Source: Pseudomonas sp. KU43P (GTDB taxonomy: Bacteria > Pseudomonadota > Gammaproteobacteria > Pseudomonadales > Pseudomonadaceae). From it: a DNA stretch of 64,000 bases. The notes below the pieces were generated by a model. It made no database searches, was not told the origin of the DNA, and saw nothing but the letters and a program-made list of their open reading frames with translations. Of this stretch, positions 17,904-28,682 are shown piece after piece. The translations under genes and the position numbers were made by a program. The first letter of the stretch is position 1; each line of letters opens with the position of its first letter. The DNA is taken from NCBI RefSeq assembly GCF_033095865.1, contig NZ_AP019365.1, forward strand, positions 3,073,501 through 3,137,500, given 5' to 3'.

Positions 17904-19250
17904 ATGACCCAACGCCGATTGGCAACAACCCTGGGCTGGCTGGCGCTGCCGTGCCTGCTCGTCGCCGGCCTGCTGGCCTGGTACGTGACCCGTGAGCCGG
18001 CCACGCCGTTTGCTGCCGAACAGGCCGCCAAGCCGGACCCTGCGCTGGTCAGCCGCGGCGAGTACGTGGCCAGGCTCAGCGACTGCGTGGCCTGCCACAG
18101 CCTGCCCGGCGGCAAACCGTTCGCCGGCGGGCTCGAGATGGCCACCCCGCTGGGCGCCATCCATGCCACCAACGTGACCCCCGACCACGCCACCGGGATC
18201 GGCGCCTACAGCCTGGCCGATTTCGACCGGGCGGTACGCCACGGCGTCGCCCCGGGGGGCAAGCGCCTGTACCCGGCCATGCCCTACCCCTCCTACGCCA
18301 AGCTCAGCGACGACGATGTACGCGCTCTATATGCCTTTTTCATGAACGGCGTACAGCCCGCCCAGCAGGCCAACATCCCCAGCGACATTCCCTGGCCGTT
18401 GAACCTGCGCTGGCCCATCGCCCTGTGGAATGGCTTGTTCGCCCCCACCACGCCCTATGCCGCCAAGCCAGGGCAAGAGGCACTGTGGAACCGCGGCGCC
18501 TACATCGTCCAGGGCCCTGGCCACTGCGGAAGTTGCCATACCCCGCGTGGCCTGGCGTTCAACGAAAAAGCCCTGGACGAAGGCGGCGCGCCCTTCCTCG
18601 CCGGCGCCCTGCTCGACGGCTGGTACGCTCCCAGTCTGCGCAACGACCACAACACTGGCCTCGGCCGCTGGGACGAGGCGCAGATCGTGCAGTTCCTCAA
18701 GACCGGGCGTAACCAGCATGCGGTGGTGTTCGGCTCGATGACCGAGGCGTTCAACAACTCCACCCAGTTCATGGCCGATGACGACCTGGCCGCGATCGCC
18801 CGCTACCTCAAGTCGTTGCCCGGTGATGCCGGGCGCGACGGCACGCCCTGGCAGTACCAGGCCGATGCCACCAACGAACGCCTGAACAGCCCCGGCGGGC
18901 ACACCTACGTAACCCGTTGCGCCACCTGCCATGGCCTGGACGGCAAAGGGCAGAGCGAATGGATGCCACCGCTGGCCGGCGCCACCTCGGCGCTGGCCAA
19001 GGAAGATGCCTCGGCGATCAACATCACCCTCAATGGCTCGCAGCGCATCGTCGCGGCGGGGTTGCCGGATGCCTACCGCATGCCGGCCTTCCGCGAGCTG
19101 CTGTCGGATCAGGAGATTGCCGATGTTCTGAGCTTCGTGCGCAGCACCTGGGGCAACCATGGCGGTGCTGTGGATGCACAGGCGGTCGGCAAGTTGCGCG
19201 GGCACACCGACCCTGCCAGCAGTAGCCCGATCATTCTGCATATGCGCTGA
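17904..19250 (+). CDS. Three-haem membrane-anchored cytochrome c
   Basis: The 448-residue protein has an uncleaved or cleaved N-terminal hydrophobic segment (LGWLALPCLLVAGLLAWYV) and three CXXCH haem sites: CVACH (about residue 61), CGSCH (about 207) and CATCH (about 338). This is the alcohol-dehydrogenase cytochrome subunit type that feeds electrons from periplasmic dehydrogenases to ubiquinone or the respiratory chain. It follows the Mo subunit by 18 bases and is the expected electron acceptor of that enzyme. Confidence 0.92.
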   Translation: MTQRRLATTLGWLALPCLLVAGLLAWYVTREPATPFAAEQAAKPDPALVSRGEYVARLSDCVACHSLPGGKPFAGGLEMATPLGAIHATNVTPDHATGIGAYSLADFDRAVRHGVAPGGKRLYPAMPYPSYAKLSDDDVRALYAFFMNGVQPAQQANIPSDIPWPLNLRWPIALWNGLFAPTTPYAAKPGQEALWNRGAYIVQGPGHCGSCHTPRGLAFNEKALDEGGAPFLAGALLDGWYAPSLRNDHNTGLGRWDEAQIVQFLKTGRNQHAVVFGSMTEAFNNSTQFMADDDLAAIARYLKSLPGDAGRDGTPWQYQADATNERLNSPGGHTYVTRCATCHGLDGKGQSEWMPPLAGATSALAKEDASAINITLNGSQRIVAAGLPDAYRMPAFRELLSDQEIADVLSFVRSTWGNHGGAVDAQAVGKLRGHTDPASSSPIILHMR

Positions 19251-19259
19251 GCGCGCTCA

Positions 19260-19287
19260 CGGCCAGGGCGATCATTTGCCCTGGCCG
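19260..19287. other. Hairpin at the junction of convergent genes
   Basis: CGGCCAGGGC and GCCCTGGCCG form a ten-base perfect stem with an eight-base loop. It begins just after the cytochrome stop and includes the final codons and stop of the convergent binding-protein gene. No T-run follows on either strand; it may protect 3' ends. Confidence 0.5.
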
Positions 19288-20099
19288 CGTTGTTCGTCTT
19301 CCTGCTGCTGTTGCCAACGCTCCAGGTTCTGCTTCAGCAACTGCCCCGGAAGCGGGCCTGCCACGATTTCTTTCATTTTCTGCGCCAAGGCTTCGCGCAG
19401 CGCTGGCTGATTGCACAGCGAGGCATGGGATATGGCCAGGTACAACCCTTCACTGGAAACCGGCGGTTGCAGCACCTTCAGTTGCCTGTCCATGCCCAGC
19501 ACGCGTACCAGCGCCATACCGGGGTACTGCTCATAGATCACATAGTCATTGCGTTTGAGCAGCAGTTTCTCGAACGCCTGCCTGGCGCTGGGCACCGCTT
19601 CGAGGCTGAGATGGGCCTTGGCGTAGTCGTCGAACTGCTGGCCGTGGCTGTTGCTGACCAGGGTGCCGCCGTTATGGCCTTGCAGGTCGCCCCAGCCGCG
19701 GTACTGCAAAGTGCTGTCCTGGCGCACCCAGACCACGCTGGGGGTATGCAGGAACGCCGGCGCGATGAAGTCCATGGCCTGCTGGCGGGCCTGGGTGAGG
19801 AAGTAGCCGGCCAACAGGTCGATCCGCCCGGTGCGCACTTCTTCCTGGGCCCGTGACCAGGGCCCCGCGTAGCGCACCACTACCTTCAGCCCCAACGCCT
19901 GCCCCAGGCGCTCGAGCAGGTCGGCGTTGGCACCGATCAGCTGCTCGGGGTGGTTCGGGTCGCGCCACAGGTAAGGTGGGTATTCGGAATTGCCGGTGGC
20001 CGTCAACTGTTGGCACGGCGCCTGCGCCAGCGCCACCGCGGGCAGCAGGTTCAGGCAGAGCGACAGCAGCACGGGCCGGCAACACCTACGCTCGATCAT
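19272..20099 (-). CDS. Periplasmic amino-acid-type substrate-binding protein
   Basis: The 275-residue protein has a signal peptide ending in LPAVALAQA and an SBP_bac_3 fold (GNSEYPPYLWRDPN, IGANADLLERLGQALGL, GRIDLLAGYFLTQARQQAMD). No permease or ATPase gene is adjacent, and the conserved arginine-aspartate site of amino-acid binders is not obvious, so it may be a solitary sensor-like protein. The C-terminal tail is rich in glutamine and charged residues (RWQQQQEDEQRGQGK). Confidence 0.83.
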   Translation of the reverse strand: MIERRCCRPVLLSLCLNLLPAVALAQAPCQQLTATGNSEYPPYLWRDPNHPEQLIGANADLLERLGQALGLKVVVRYAGPWSRAQEEVRTGRIDLLAGYFLTQARQQAMDFIAPAFLHTPSVVWVRQDSTLQYRGWGDLQGHNGGTLVSNSHGQQFDDYAKAHLSLEAVPSARQAFEKLLLKRNDYVIYEQYPGMALVRVLGMDRQLKVLQPPVSSEGLYLAISHASLCNQPALREALAQKMKEIVAGPLPGQLLKQNLERWQQQQEDEQRGQGK

Positions 20100-20123
20100 C
20101 TCTCGCCTCGATGCCTGGACAGA

Positions 20124-20666
20124 TCACTGCATGGACGGGCAACCGCTCCTGCCAGGCACCGCTGCGGCCCTTACGGCTTCGGCCAGCTTGCGCAAGTTGG
20201 CCTGATGGGCGTTGACCAGGCTGTTGATACTGTTATCGGCCGCCGTCTGCACCGACGTTCGGCAGGCCAGTTCGGCCTCGCCCGGGCGCTTCAGGCGCCA
20301 CAGCGTATCCAGTGATGCGTACTGGCCAGGCACCGTGTCGAAGCGCTGCACATCCACCCGCAGCAGGGCCTTGGCGCCTGCTGGTGGGCCGCCCAGCAAG
20401 TCCTGCAGGGCGCTGCGGAACTCGTCGACCAGATTAGCGCCCCACCACTCGGTTTCGAGAATCGCCAGACCACTGGTACCCTCGCGCACCACCAGCTGCG
20501 GGCGGTCCACCTGGGGCGGCATGTTCACCCGGCCGACCAGCACCGGCTGGCCGCCGACCTTTTCCGGCTGGGCCGGCACCAGGGTGTGATAGTTGTTCGG
20601 TGTACTGCTGCAGCCCCATAGCAACATCAGCACGCCGGCCCCACACAGATTGCGCAATCGATGCAT
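20124..20666 (-). CDS. pqiC: PqiC-type outer-membrane lipoprotein
   Basis: The 180-residue lipoprotein has a lipobox (VLMLLWGCSSTPNNYHTL, lipid cysteine near 19) and the ABC-type transport auxiliary lipoprotein fold (DUF330), with the motif GRVNMPPQVDRPQLVVREG and WWGANLVDEFRSALQDLLGG. In E. coli PqiC sits in the outer membrane and receives the PqiB tube. The gene starts 28 bases after pqiB ends, in the same direction. Confidence 0.88.
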   Translation of the reverse strand: MHRLRNLCGAGVLMLLWGCSSTPNNYHTLVPAQPEKVGGQPVLVGRVNMPPQVDRPQLVVREGTSGLAILETEWWGANLVDEFRSALQDLLGGPPAGAKALLRVDVQRFDTVPGQYASLDTLWRLKRPGEAELACRTSVQTAADNSINSLVNAHQANLRKLAEAVRAAAVPGRSGCPSMQ

Positions 20667-20693
20667 CGAGTAGCTCTCCTCTGGCCTGCGCCC

Positions 20694-22334
20694 TCAGGGT
20701 TTCAGGTTTTCTGCGCCGGCCGCTTTGGGTCGGCCACGAATCAGCGATTCCGGGTGACGACCCAGGTAGTCCGACAGGTCGCGCAGGGAGCGTGACATGC
20801 GGTCCAGTTCGTCCAGGGTTTCGCCCAGGCGTTCGCGTTGCGGCGAGTCTTCGGAAATGGCCGCATTGGCGGTCTGCAACGTCTTGTGAATCTCGTCGAG
20901 GGTGGTTTTCACGCCGGGCAAAGTCTGGCCATTGAACTGCTTGAGGCTCGCGCGCAGGTCGCGCAGGCTGCCGTCCAGGTTGTTGGCGATGCTCTCCAGC
21001 GGCAACTTGCTGATGCGTTCGATGAAGTGCTGCAACTGCTCCTGGAGTTTTTCCAGGCTGCCCGGCAGCGTGGGAATGACAATGGGCTCGGCGGCCATGT
21101 CGAAGGCGACCTTGGGCGCTTCGGGGTAGAAGTCCAGGGAAATGAACATCTGCCCCGTGATCAGGTTGCCGCTGCGTGCCTGGGCGCGCAGGCCATGCTC
21201 GACGAAGGTGCCGATCAGCCGCCGCGCCCCGGCCATGTCGCCTGGGGTCTGCTTGAACGCCGCAAGCATTTTCTGGTGCACCGGACCAAGGCGCTGTGGG
21301 TAGATGACCGCATCGACCACTACCGGGAAACTCTGCTTGACCTGGTCGTAATCGAGCTTGATCGAAGTGACCTTGCCGAACTCCACCCCCTTGAACTCCA
21401 CCGGCGCGCCCACCGACAGGCCGCGCATGGCCTGGTCGAAGCGCAATTGCAGGTATTGCGCCTGGCCATTGGGCGGTGACAGTGCCGTGTCGCGGTCGGC
21501 AAACAGCTGGAAGTGCGCCTGGTCCTCGGCGGGATGGGCATCGGGTGCGAAATCGGGGGAGCCGAAGGCCAGGCCGCCCACGAGAATCGACGACAGTGAC
21601 TCGGTATCCACTTTCAGGCCATTGGCGCCAATCTGCATGTCGACACCGCTGGCGTTCCAGAAGCGGGTATCGGCGGTGACGAAGGCGTCGTAGGGCGCTT
21701 GCACGAATATGCCGATGTCCACGCCCTTGCCATCGTCCTGCAGGTTGAAGGACACCACCTCGCCCACCGGGATCTTGCGGTAGTAGATCGACGAGCCGAT
21801 ATCCAGCGAGCCCAGGTCACTGGCGCTGAGGTTGAAACGCTTGCCCTTCTCGCCGTAGGTAATAGGGGGCGGCAGCTCCAGGCCGGTGAAGTTCTTCTCC
21901 GGCGCCTTCGACTCACCCGCATCGGCGCCGATGAAACTGCCCGACAGCAGGGTATCCACACCTGAAATGCCCCCTGCACCGATCCGTGGGCGGACGACCC
22001 AGTAGCGTGCGCCCTCGGTGGCGAACGACTCCGCATCGTTGGACAACTGCACCTTGACCAGCACGCTCTTATGGTCGGGAGCAAGGTCCACCGTGGTCAC
22101 CTCACCGATCACCACGCTGCGGTACTTGACCTGGGTCTTGTGCGCCACCAACCCTTCGCCGGAAGGAAACGAAATCGAGATCACCGGCCCTTGCTGCATC
22201 CAGTTGCGCACAACCAGGGAGGCACCCACCAGAATCGCCAGGATCGGCACGATCCACACCAGCGACACATTCCAACGCCGGGTACGAATCTGCGCTTGCC
22301 CAGGGCCTTCTCGATTGTCACTCGCTTGCGCCAT
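20694..22334 (-). CDS. pqiB: MCE-domain lipid transport protein PqiB
   Basis: The 546-residue protein has one N-terminal transmembrane helix (about 25-45, VSLVWIVPILAILVGASLVV), followed by three MCE/MlaD repeats, visible as GEGLVAHKTQVKYRSVVIG, GSSIYYRKIPVGEVVSFNL and SVGAPVEFKGVEFGKVTSI. The C-terminal region is helical and forms the tube in E. coli PqiB, which bridges the periplasm for lipid movement. ATG 22334 has GGAGG nine bases upstream and overlaps the end of the second pqiA gene; the ATG at 22349 is possible but lacks such a site. Confidence 0.92.
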   Translation of the reverse strand: MAQASDNREGPGQAQIRTRRWNVSLVWIVPILAILVGASLVVRNWMQQGPVISISFPSGEGLVAHKTQVKYRSVVIGEVTTVDLAPDHKSVLVKVQLSNDAESFATEGARYWVVRPRIGAGGISGVDTLLSGSFIGADAGESKAPEKNFTGLELPPPITYGEKGKRFNLSASDLGSLDIGSSIYYRKIPVGEVVSFNLQDDGKGVDIGIFVQAPYDAFVTADTRFWNASGVDMQIGANGLKVDTESLSSILVGGLAFGSPDFAPDAHPAEDQAHFQLFADRDTALSPPNGQAQYLQLRFDQAMRGLSVGAPVEFKGVEFGKVTSIKLDYDQVKQSFPVVVDAVIYPQRLGPVHQKMLAAFKQTPGDMAGARRLIGTFVEHGLRAQARSGNLITGQMFISLDFYPEAPKVAFDMAAEPIVIPTLPGSLEKLQEQLQHFIERISKLPLESIANNLDGSLRDLRASLKQFNGQTLPGVKTTLDEIHKTLQTANAAISEDSPQRERLGETLDELDRMSRSLRDLSDYLGRHPESLIRGRPKAAGAENLKP

Positions 22335-22950
22335 CGGTGCCGCCTCCATCGTTGCCAGGGTCGTCCCAAATCAATCGTGGGTCGAAGCTCATTGCCGAGA
22401 ACATGGTCAACACCACCACCATGCCGAAAAACAGGATGCCCGGGCGCGGCTCGATGGTGCCCAGGCCACGCAACTGCACCAGCGCCGCCACCAGGGCCAC
22501 GACGATTACATCGAGCATCGACCAGTAACCGATCAGCTCCACCCCACGGTACAGCTGCGAGCGCTGCCGGCGCGCCCAGGCGGAGCCGCTCTGGGCGGTG
22601 AACAGCAGCAGGCCGAGGGAGAGGAACTTGATCGCGGGTACACCGATGCTGGCGATGAAGATGATCAGGGCAATGTCCCAGGCACCGGCTTCCCAGAACT
22701 CGAGCACGCCGCCGACAATTGTGCTGTCGCTGCCACTGCCGAGCATTTCGGTATGCATGACCGGCAGCAGGTTGGCTGGCACGTAGAACACCAGTGCCGC
22801 CAGCAGAAAGGCCCAGCCGCGGGTAATGGCATTGGTTTTACGCGGGTGCAGCGGGGCACCGCAGCGGTTGCAGGTGTGCGAACCGTCGCCCAGGTCGCAG
22901 GCCTGGCCGCAGCCGTGGCACAGACACAGGCCCATGTCGTCGGCCTGCAC
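22318..22950 (-). CDS. pqiA: PqiA, second half as a separate protein
   Basis: About 205-210 residues, equivalent to the C-terminal domain of E. coli PqiA. A zinc-ribbon-like start (CHGCGQACDL and CNRCGAPLH) is followed by four membrane helices (FLLAALVFYVPANLLPVM, IALIIFIASIGVPAIKFLSL and others). The start may be GTG 22950 (GGGAGCAGG upstream) or ATG 22935. It begins just after the stop of the first PqiA protein and overlaps pqiB at its end. The open frame to 23313 is an extension antisense-free but unsupported. Confidence 0.87.
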   Translation of the reverse strand: MQADDMGLCLCHGCGQACDLGDGSHTCNRCGAPLHPRKTNAITRGWAFLLAALVFYVPANLLPVMHTEMLGSGSDSTIVGGVLEFWEAGAWDIALIIFIASIGVPAIKFLSLGLLLFTAQSGSAWARRQRSQLYRGVELIGYWSMLDVIVVALVAALVQLRGLGTIEPRPGILFFGMVVVLTMFSAMSFDPRLIWDDPGNDGGGTDGASE

Positions 22951-22958
22951 GGGCGTGT

Positions 22959-23561
22959 TCAAACCTGCTCCCACAGGTCGCGTATGTCGCGCCCGGCGAT
23001 ATAGATGATGAGCATGCTCAGTGCGGCCAGGGCGATCAGGCCGATACCCGGGATCACATCGAGCAGGCCGGCCAGCTTGATCACGGCCACCAGCGCACCC
23101 AGCAGGCAGACTTCCAGCATGCTCCAGGGGCGCAGGCCTTCCAGGCAGCGCATGCACATGGCAAACCCGGGCGCGCGGCGGCCGGCCAGGGCAAAGCTCA
23201 AGACCCAGCACAACAGGGCGATCTGCAGTATCGGTGCAAAGATGATGGCCAGGGCCATCACCAGGGCGATGAAGGTAATGCTGCCGCTGCTCAGGATCAG
23301 CACCGAATCCCACAGGGTGGCCGAGTTGGACAGGCCCTGCATGCCGATGGTCATCACCGGGTAGAGGTTGGCGAACACCAGCAGAACTGCGCCCGTGACA
23401 CTCAGTGCCAGGCGCTGTTGAACGCTGAGGCTGTTATGCCGGTAAAGCACGCCGCCACAGCGCGGGCACAGCGCACGCTGATGCCGTTGCACGGGCGCAC
23501 GCTCGTACACCGCATCGCAGTATTCGCAGATGACCAGGTTCCGGGGCCGGCTAATGCTCAT
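22959..23561 (-). CDS. pqiA: PqiA, first half as a separate protein
   Basis: A 200-residue inner-membrane protein with a zinc-ribbon-like N-terminus (CEYCDAVYER and CPRCGGVLYRH) and about four helices (LALSVTGAVLLVFANLYPVM onwards), corresponding to the N-terminal domain of E. coli PqiA. It is the first gene of the pqiA-pqiA-pqiB-pqiC operon, which is implicated in inter-membrane lipid transport and membrane stress. As I recall, a PqiA split into two genes is common in Pseudomonas, so this is not taken as a frameshift. Confidence 0.88.
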   Translation of the reverse strand: MSISRPRNLVICEYCDAVYERAPVQRHQRALCPRCGGVLYRHNSLSVQQRLALSVTGAVLLVFANLYPVMTIGMQGLSNSATLWDSVLILSSGSITFIALVMALAIIFAPILQIALLCWVLSFALAGRRAPGFAMCMRCLEGLRPWSMLEVCLLGALVAVIKLAGLLDVIPGIGLIALAALSMLIIYIAGRDIRDLWEQV

Positions 23562-23689
23562 GTTCTTTCCCTAACGACAGTCTTGTAACAGGCAGTCACT
23601 CCAGGCCTTCATGTACGCTGACACGAGCAAGCCTAGTAGGAAAATGTACTTGTGCAGGCCTAAGTAAAACTAATTACCTCAGGGAATGG

Positions 23690-23743
23690 CAAAACGGCGA
23701 GGCCAGGGTATCGACCTGGTTGTCGCTACCCTGGTCTCGCCGT
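23690..23743 (-). terminator. Long hairpin, likely terminator on the minus strand
   Basis: ACGGCGAGGCCAGGGTA (23694-23710) pairs with TACCCTGGTCTCGCCGT (23727-23743) over 17 bases with one mismatch and a 16-base loop. On the minus strand it begins 17 bases after the stop of the small gene at 23760 and is followed by TTTTG. The rest of 23562-23690 shows no gene and probably holds the pqiA promoter. Confidence 0.72.
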
Positions 23744-23759
23744 CTGGGCGAAGCCTGGA

Positions 23760-24080
23760 TCAGCCGCGGATGCGCGCCAGAGAGCGTTCCGCCGCCGTCT
23801 GGAAGACGCGGCGCAGGGCGTCGATCTGGTTTTGCGACAGCCCCTTGGCGCAAATCAGCCCCTGCAGGAAGCCGATGCCCCAGTTGCGGGCCTCGTCCAG
23901 TTGCTGGCGGTCTTCGGCGTCAGCAATGTCGCCCAGGTGGAGAGCGGCATGGTGTTCGTAGCGGTCTTCCAACGCCAGATCGCGCAATTCCTTCAGCGCG
24001 ATCTTGAATTCGGCAGCGGCAACATCGTCCAGGCCCAGGTGCTCGAACTGCAGCAGGCTCAGACGGTCGGTGGCGGTCAT
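23760..24080 (-). CDS. Small hypothetical helical protein
   Basis: The 106-residue, largely helical and acidic protein starts at MTATDRLSLLQFEHLGLDDV. No signal peptide, cysteine cluster or membrane segment is present. No family was recognised. Composition and codon use match the surrounding genes, it has a credible terminator, and it is transcribed alone, which supports a real gene. Confidence 0.68.
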   Translation of the reverse strand: MTATDRLSLLQFEHLGLDDVAAAEFKIALKELRDLALEDRYEHHAALHLGDIADAEDRQQLDEARNWGIGFLQGLICAKGLSQNQIDALRRVFQTAAERSLARIRG

Positions 24081-24273
24081 CGGCGAATCTCCGTTTCTCA
24101 ATCAGGGCAGCAGGGCAGGAACATCACCAGCCAGCGTCGACGCCTCCAGGTGGCGGACGAAGGGTGGTATCGGTAAAGGCTTGTATAACATAGGAAGGGC
24201 CTCTCTCCCTAGTGGTGAGCGCCGTCCGGTCGGCTTTGACGCAGGGCTGTGCCTTTCGTCGTCATCACTAAAT

Positions 24274-24288
24274 TTAAATTGAATTTAA
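24274..24288. promoter_or_regulatory. Candidate TetR operator
   Basis: TTAAATTGAATTTAA is a perfect palindrome with seven-base arms and one central base. It lies 48 bases before the TetR start codon, inside the most A/T-rich stretch of this area. Such sites usually bind the regulator that follows them. Confidence 0.5.
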
Positions 24289-24335
24289 GTTAAAACTGAA
24301 TCAGGCTCCCTGCATTACCCAGTGGAAGCACAGCC

Positions 24336-26575
<2,240 letters not shown>

Positions 26576-26621
26576 CCGGACTATTCTGAGGAATGCAGTT
26601 CCTATCCAGTGGAGGTGTGCC

Positions 26622-27095
26622 ATGCGTACGCTCACGTGGAGTTACCTGCTGGTACTGCTGTGTGCAGCGCCTGCAGTCCAAGCCCAGTCCGTTGTACCGC
26701 TCAAGGGCCAGAGCAGCCAGCAGACGCAGCTCGACATCAATGACTGCAACACGGTGGCGACCAACGCAGCCAATAGCGCCACCAGCAGCACCAGCCCCCC
26801 TGTCGGTGGCCGGGTCAAAGGTGCGGCCGTCGGCGCCGCGGCGGGCGCTGCGGGTGCGCAGGTGCGCGGCAACCAGCACGAAGCGCTCTACGACCGGGCC
26901 AGCGACGACGCCAAGCAGCAGTATCGGCAGAATCGCGCCGGCGAAGTGGCCGCCGCCGGGGCCGTGGTCGGCGGCTCGCGCCAGCGCCAGGAACGCCGCC
27001 AGGACCGTCGCAACCAGGGTGAGGCACAGAGTTCGGCACATGCCAGTGCCTTCAGCGGCTGCCTGCAAGGGCGTGGGTATCAGGTCAATCCTTGA
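26622..27095 (+). CDS. Glycine-zipper secreted protein
   Basis: The 157-residue protein has a signal peptide (MRTLTWSYLLVLLCAAPAVQA) and GGAGG upstream of ATG 26622. A glycine-zipper-like helix (VKGAAVGAAAGAAGAQVRGN and AAAGAVVGGSRQR, about residues 65-130) is followed by an Arg/Gln-rich stretch (RQRQERRQDRRNQ) and two cysteines at the ends (NDCNTV, SGCLQGRGY). Such proteins are usually attached to or inserted in the outer membrane. Function unknown. Confidence 0.8.
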   Translation: MRTLTWSYLLVLLCAAPAVQAQSVVPLKGQSSQQTQLDINDCNTVATNAANSATSSTSPPVGGRVKGAAVGAAAGAAGAQVRGNQHEALYDRASDDAKQQYRQNRAGEVAAAGAVVGGSRQRQERRQDRRNQGEAQSSAHASAFSGCLQGRGYQVNP

Positions 27096-27116
27096 AATCA
27101 CAAACCCTGAAATCGG

Positions 27117-27142
27117 CGGGAGCCGGCTTACCGGCTCCCGCA
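27117..27142. repeat. Single REP-type palindrome
   Basis: GCGGGAGCCGG and CCGGCTCCCGC form a perfect 11-base stem around CTTA. It lies between the convergent ends of the glycine-zipper gene and the sugar-acid-like operon. The GCGGGAG arm instead of GTGGGAG matches the copy at 35781. Confidence 0.8.
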
Positions 27143-27153
27143 AGGGATCGCGT

Positions 27154-27945
27154 TCACAGGCAGGCCAGCCAGGCGCAGGTGACATCGTGAGCCTGCCGCA
27201 GCCGCTGTTGGCCCGTCGGCTCCCGCGATGGCGTTTCCACACTGATCTGCACATCCGCCGGCATGGCCGCGAGCAACGCCGCCAACGGCAATTGCCCCTG
27301 CCCCGGCAGCAACCGCCCTTCACGGGCCTCGTCGATGATCAGCGCCTCCACCGGTGCCTGCCATGGCGCATCGCACAGTTGCACGGTGCGCACGTAACCT
27401 GGCGGCACGCGGGCGATGTCCGCCACATCGCCACCCGAGCGAAACAGGTGCAAGGCATCGAGCAACACGCCACCGTTGCCCTGCCCCGCCGCCGTCACCA
27501 CGGCGGCCGCATGCTGCAGCGTGGCCACTGGGCGCCAGCGCATGAACTCCAGGTCCACGCGCAGCCCATACCCCTTGGCCAGTTCGCACAATGCCGCGAA
27601 ACGCTGCGTCAGCCGTACGTTATCCGTATCGTCCCCGGACACCGTGAGGCTCTGTGCACCAAGCTCGGCGCCTGCCGCCAGCAATGCTTCGCAGTCGGCA
27701 ACCTGCAATTGGGGTGTCAGCGCGACGAACTCGATTTCGGCAACCCGCACCCCCTCGCCCCTCATCACCCGTTTCAGCTCAGCCATCGCCTGGCTGCCCT
27801 GCACCAGCGGATAGGCCAGCGCCCCTGAGTGCACCGGATGCAGGCGCAGCCCCACGGCGCCAAAGCCTACCCTGCCGGCCTCACGCACCAGCGCCGTGGG
27901 CGCCAGTTCCAGGGCCGTCAAGTGCGCCACGGCCAGGCGTTTCAA
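27154..27945 (-). CDS. TIM-barrel sugar isomerase/epimerase family protein
   Basis: About 263 residues of the AP-endonuclease-2/xylose isomerase-like TIM-barrel family (VGLRLHPV, VRVAEIEFVALTPQ, LRVDLEFMRWRPV, GGVLLDALHLFRSGGD, VQISVETPS). Acidic and histidine residues on successive strands fit a divalent-metal site. TTG at 27945 overlaps the SDR stop (TTGA) and is the likely start; no ATG lies near. It is the last gene of a four-gene operon. Members isomerise or epimerise sugars and keto-acids; substrate unknown. Confidence 0.78.
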   Translation of the reverse strand: MKRLAVAHLTALELAPTALVREAGRVGFGAVGLRLHPVHSGALAYPLVQGSQAMAELKRVMRGEGVRVAEIEFVALTPQLQVADCEALLAAGAELGAQSLTVSGDDTDNVRLTQRFAALCELAKGYGLRVDLEFMRWRPVATLQHAAAVVTAAGQGNGGVLLDALHLFRSGGDVADIARVPPGYVRTVQLCDAPWQAPVEALIIDEAREGRLLPGQGQLPLAALLAAMPADVQISVETPSREPTGQQRLRQAHDVTCAWLACL

Positions 27946-28682
27946 TAGGTCGCCCTGCCGCCGCTGAGGTCGAATACGAAGCCGGTGGTGAAGCTGCATT
28001 CGGGCCCTGCGATCCAGGCCACCATGTTGGCGATCTCCTCGGCCTTGAGGAAACGCCCCATGGGGATCTTGGCCTTGCTGGCGGCGATATGCTCCGGGGT
28101 CATCTCGGCCATCAGCGGCGTTTCGACCATGGCCGGGGCGATGCAGTTGAGCAGCACGCCGTCCTGCGCCAGCTCCTTGGCCGCAGCCTTGGTGAACGCA
28201 ATCACCCCGGCCTTGGCCGCTGAATACCCCGAGATGAACTGCACGCCGTCCTTGCCCGCCATCGAAGCGATGTTGACGATGCGCCCGAAGCCGCGCTCGC
28301 GCATGTGCGGTATCGCCGTGCGGCAGCAATAGAAGACGCTGTTCAGGTCGACGGCGATGACCTTTTCCCAGGCCGCCGGCGGGTACTCCCAGCACGGCAG
28401 TACCGGGCCGTTGATGCCGGCATTGTTGACCAGGATTTGCACCTGGCCCAATCGCGCCAGCACCTCGGCGAATGCCGCCTGCACCGATTCCAGCGAAGCC
28501 ACGTCGACGGCCTGGCGCAGCACCGGCTCGAAGCCGCTGGCACCACTGTCCCAACCCTCGACCGCCAGGTCCCAGATCACCACCTGGGCGCCGGCAGTGT
28601 GCAGCCGCTGCGCGATGGCCAGGCCGATACCGCGCATGCCGCCGGTAACGATTGCAGTTTGCCCTTGCAGGGTTTGGCTCAT
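27942..28682 (-). CDS. Short-chain dehydrogenase/reductase
   Basis: The 246-residue classical SDR has the Rossmann motif TGGMRGIGLAIAQRL (about residues 14-28), NNAG (about 92), catalytic serine in NIASMAG and YSAAK for Tyr and Lys. It overlaps both neighbours by four bases, so translation of the operon is coupled. Similar enzymes oxidise sugars or 2-keto-3-deoxy sugar acids in non-phosphorylating pathways; the neighbouring lactonase-like amidohydrolase supports such a role, but the substrate is open. Confidence 0.9.
   Translation of the reverse strand: MSQTLQGQTAIVTGGMRGIGLAIAQRLHTAGAQVVIWDLAVEGWDSGASGFEPVLRQAVDVASLESVQAAFAEVLARLGQVQILVNNAGINGPVLPCWEYPPAAWEKVIAVDLNSVFYCCRTAIPHMRERGFGRIVNIASMAGKDGVQFISGYSAAKAGVIAFTKAAAKELAQDGVLLNCIAPAMVETPLMAEMTPEHIAASKAKIPMGRFLKAEEIANMVAWIAGPECSFTTGFVFDLSGGRATY

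Noticed and set aside
22318..23561. Frameshift in pqiA
   Set aside because: Both parts have their own zinc-ribbon N-terminus and a plausible start; a two-gene pqiA is known to me as usual in Pseudomonas.
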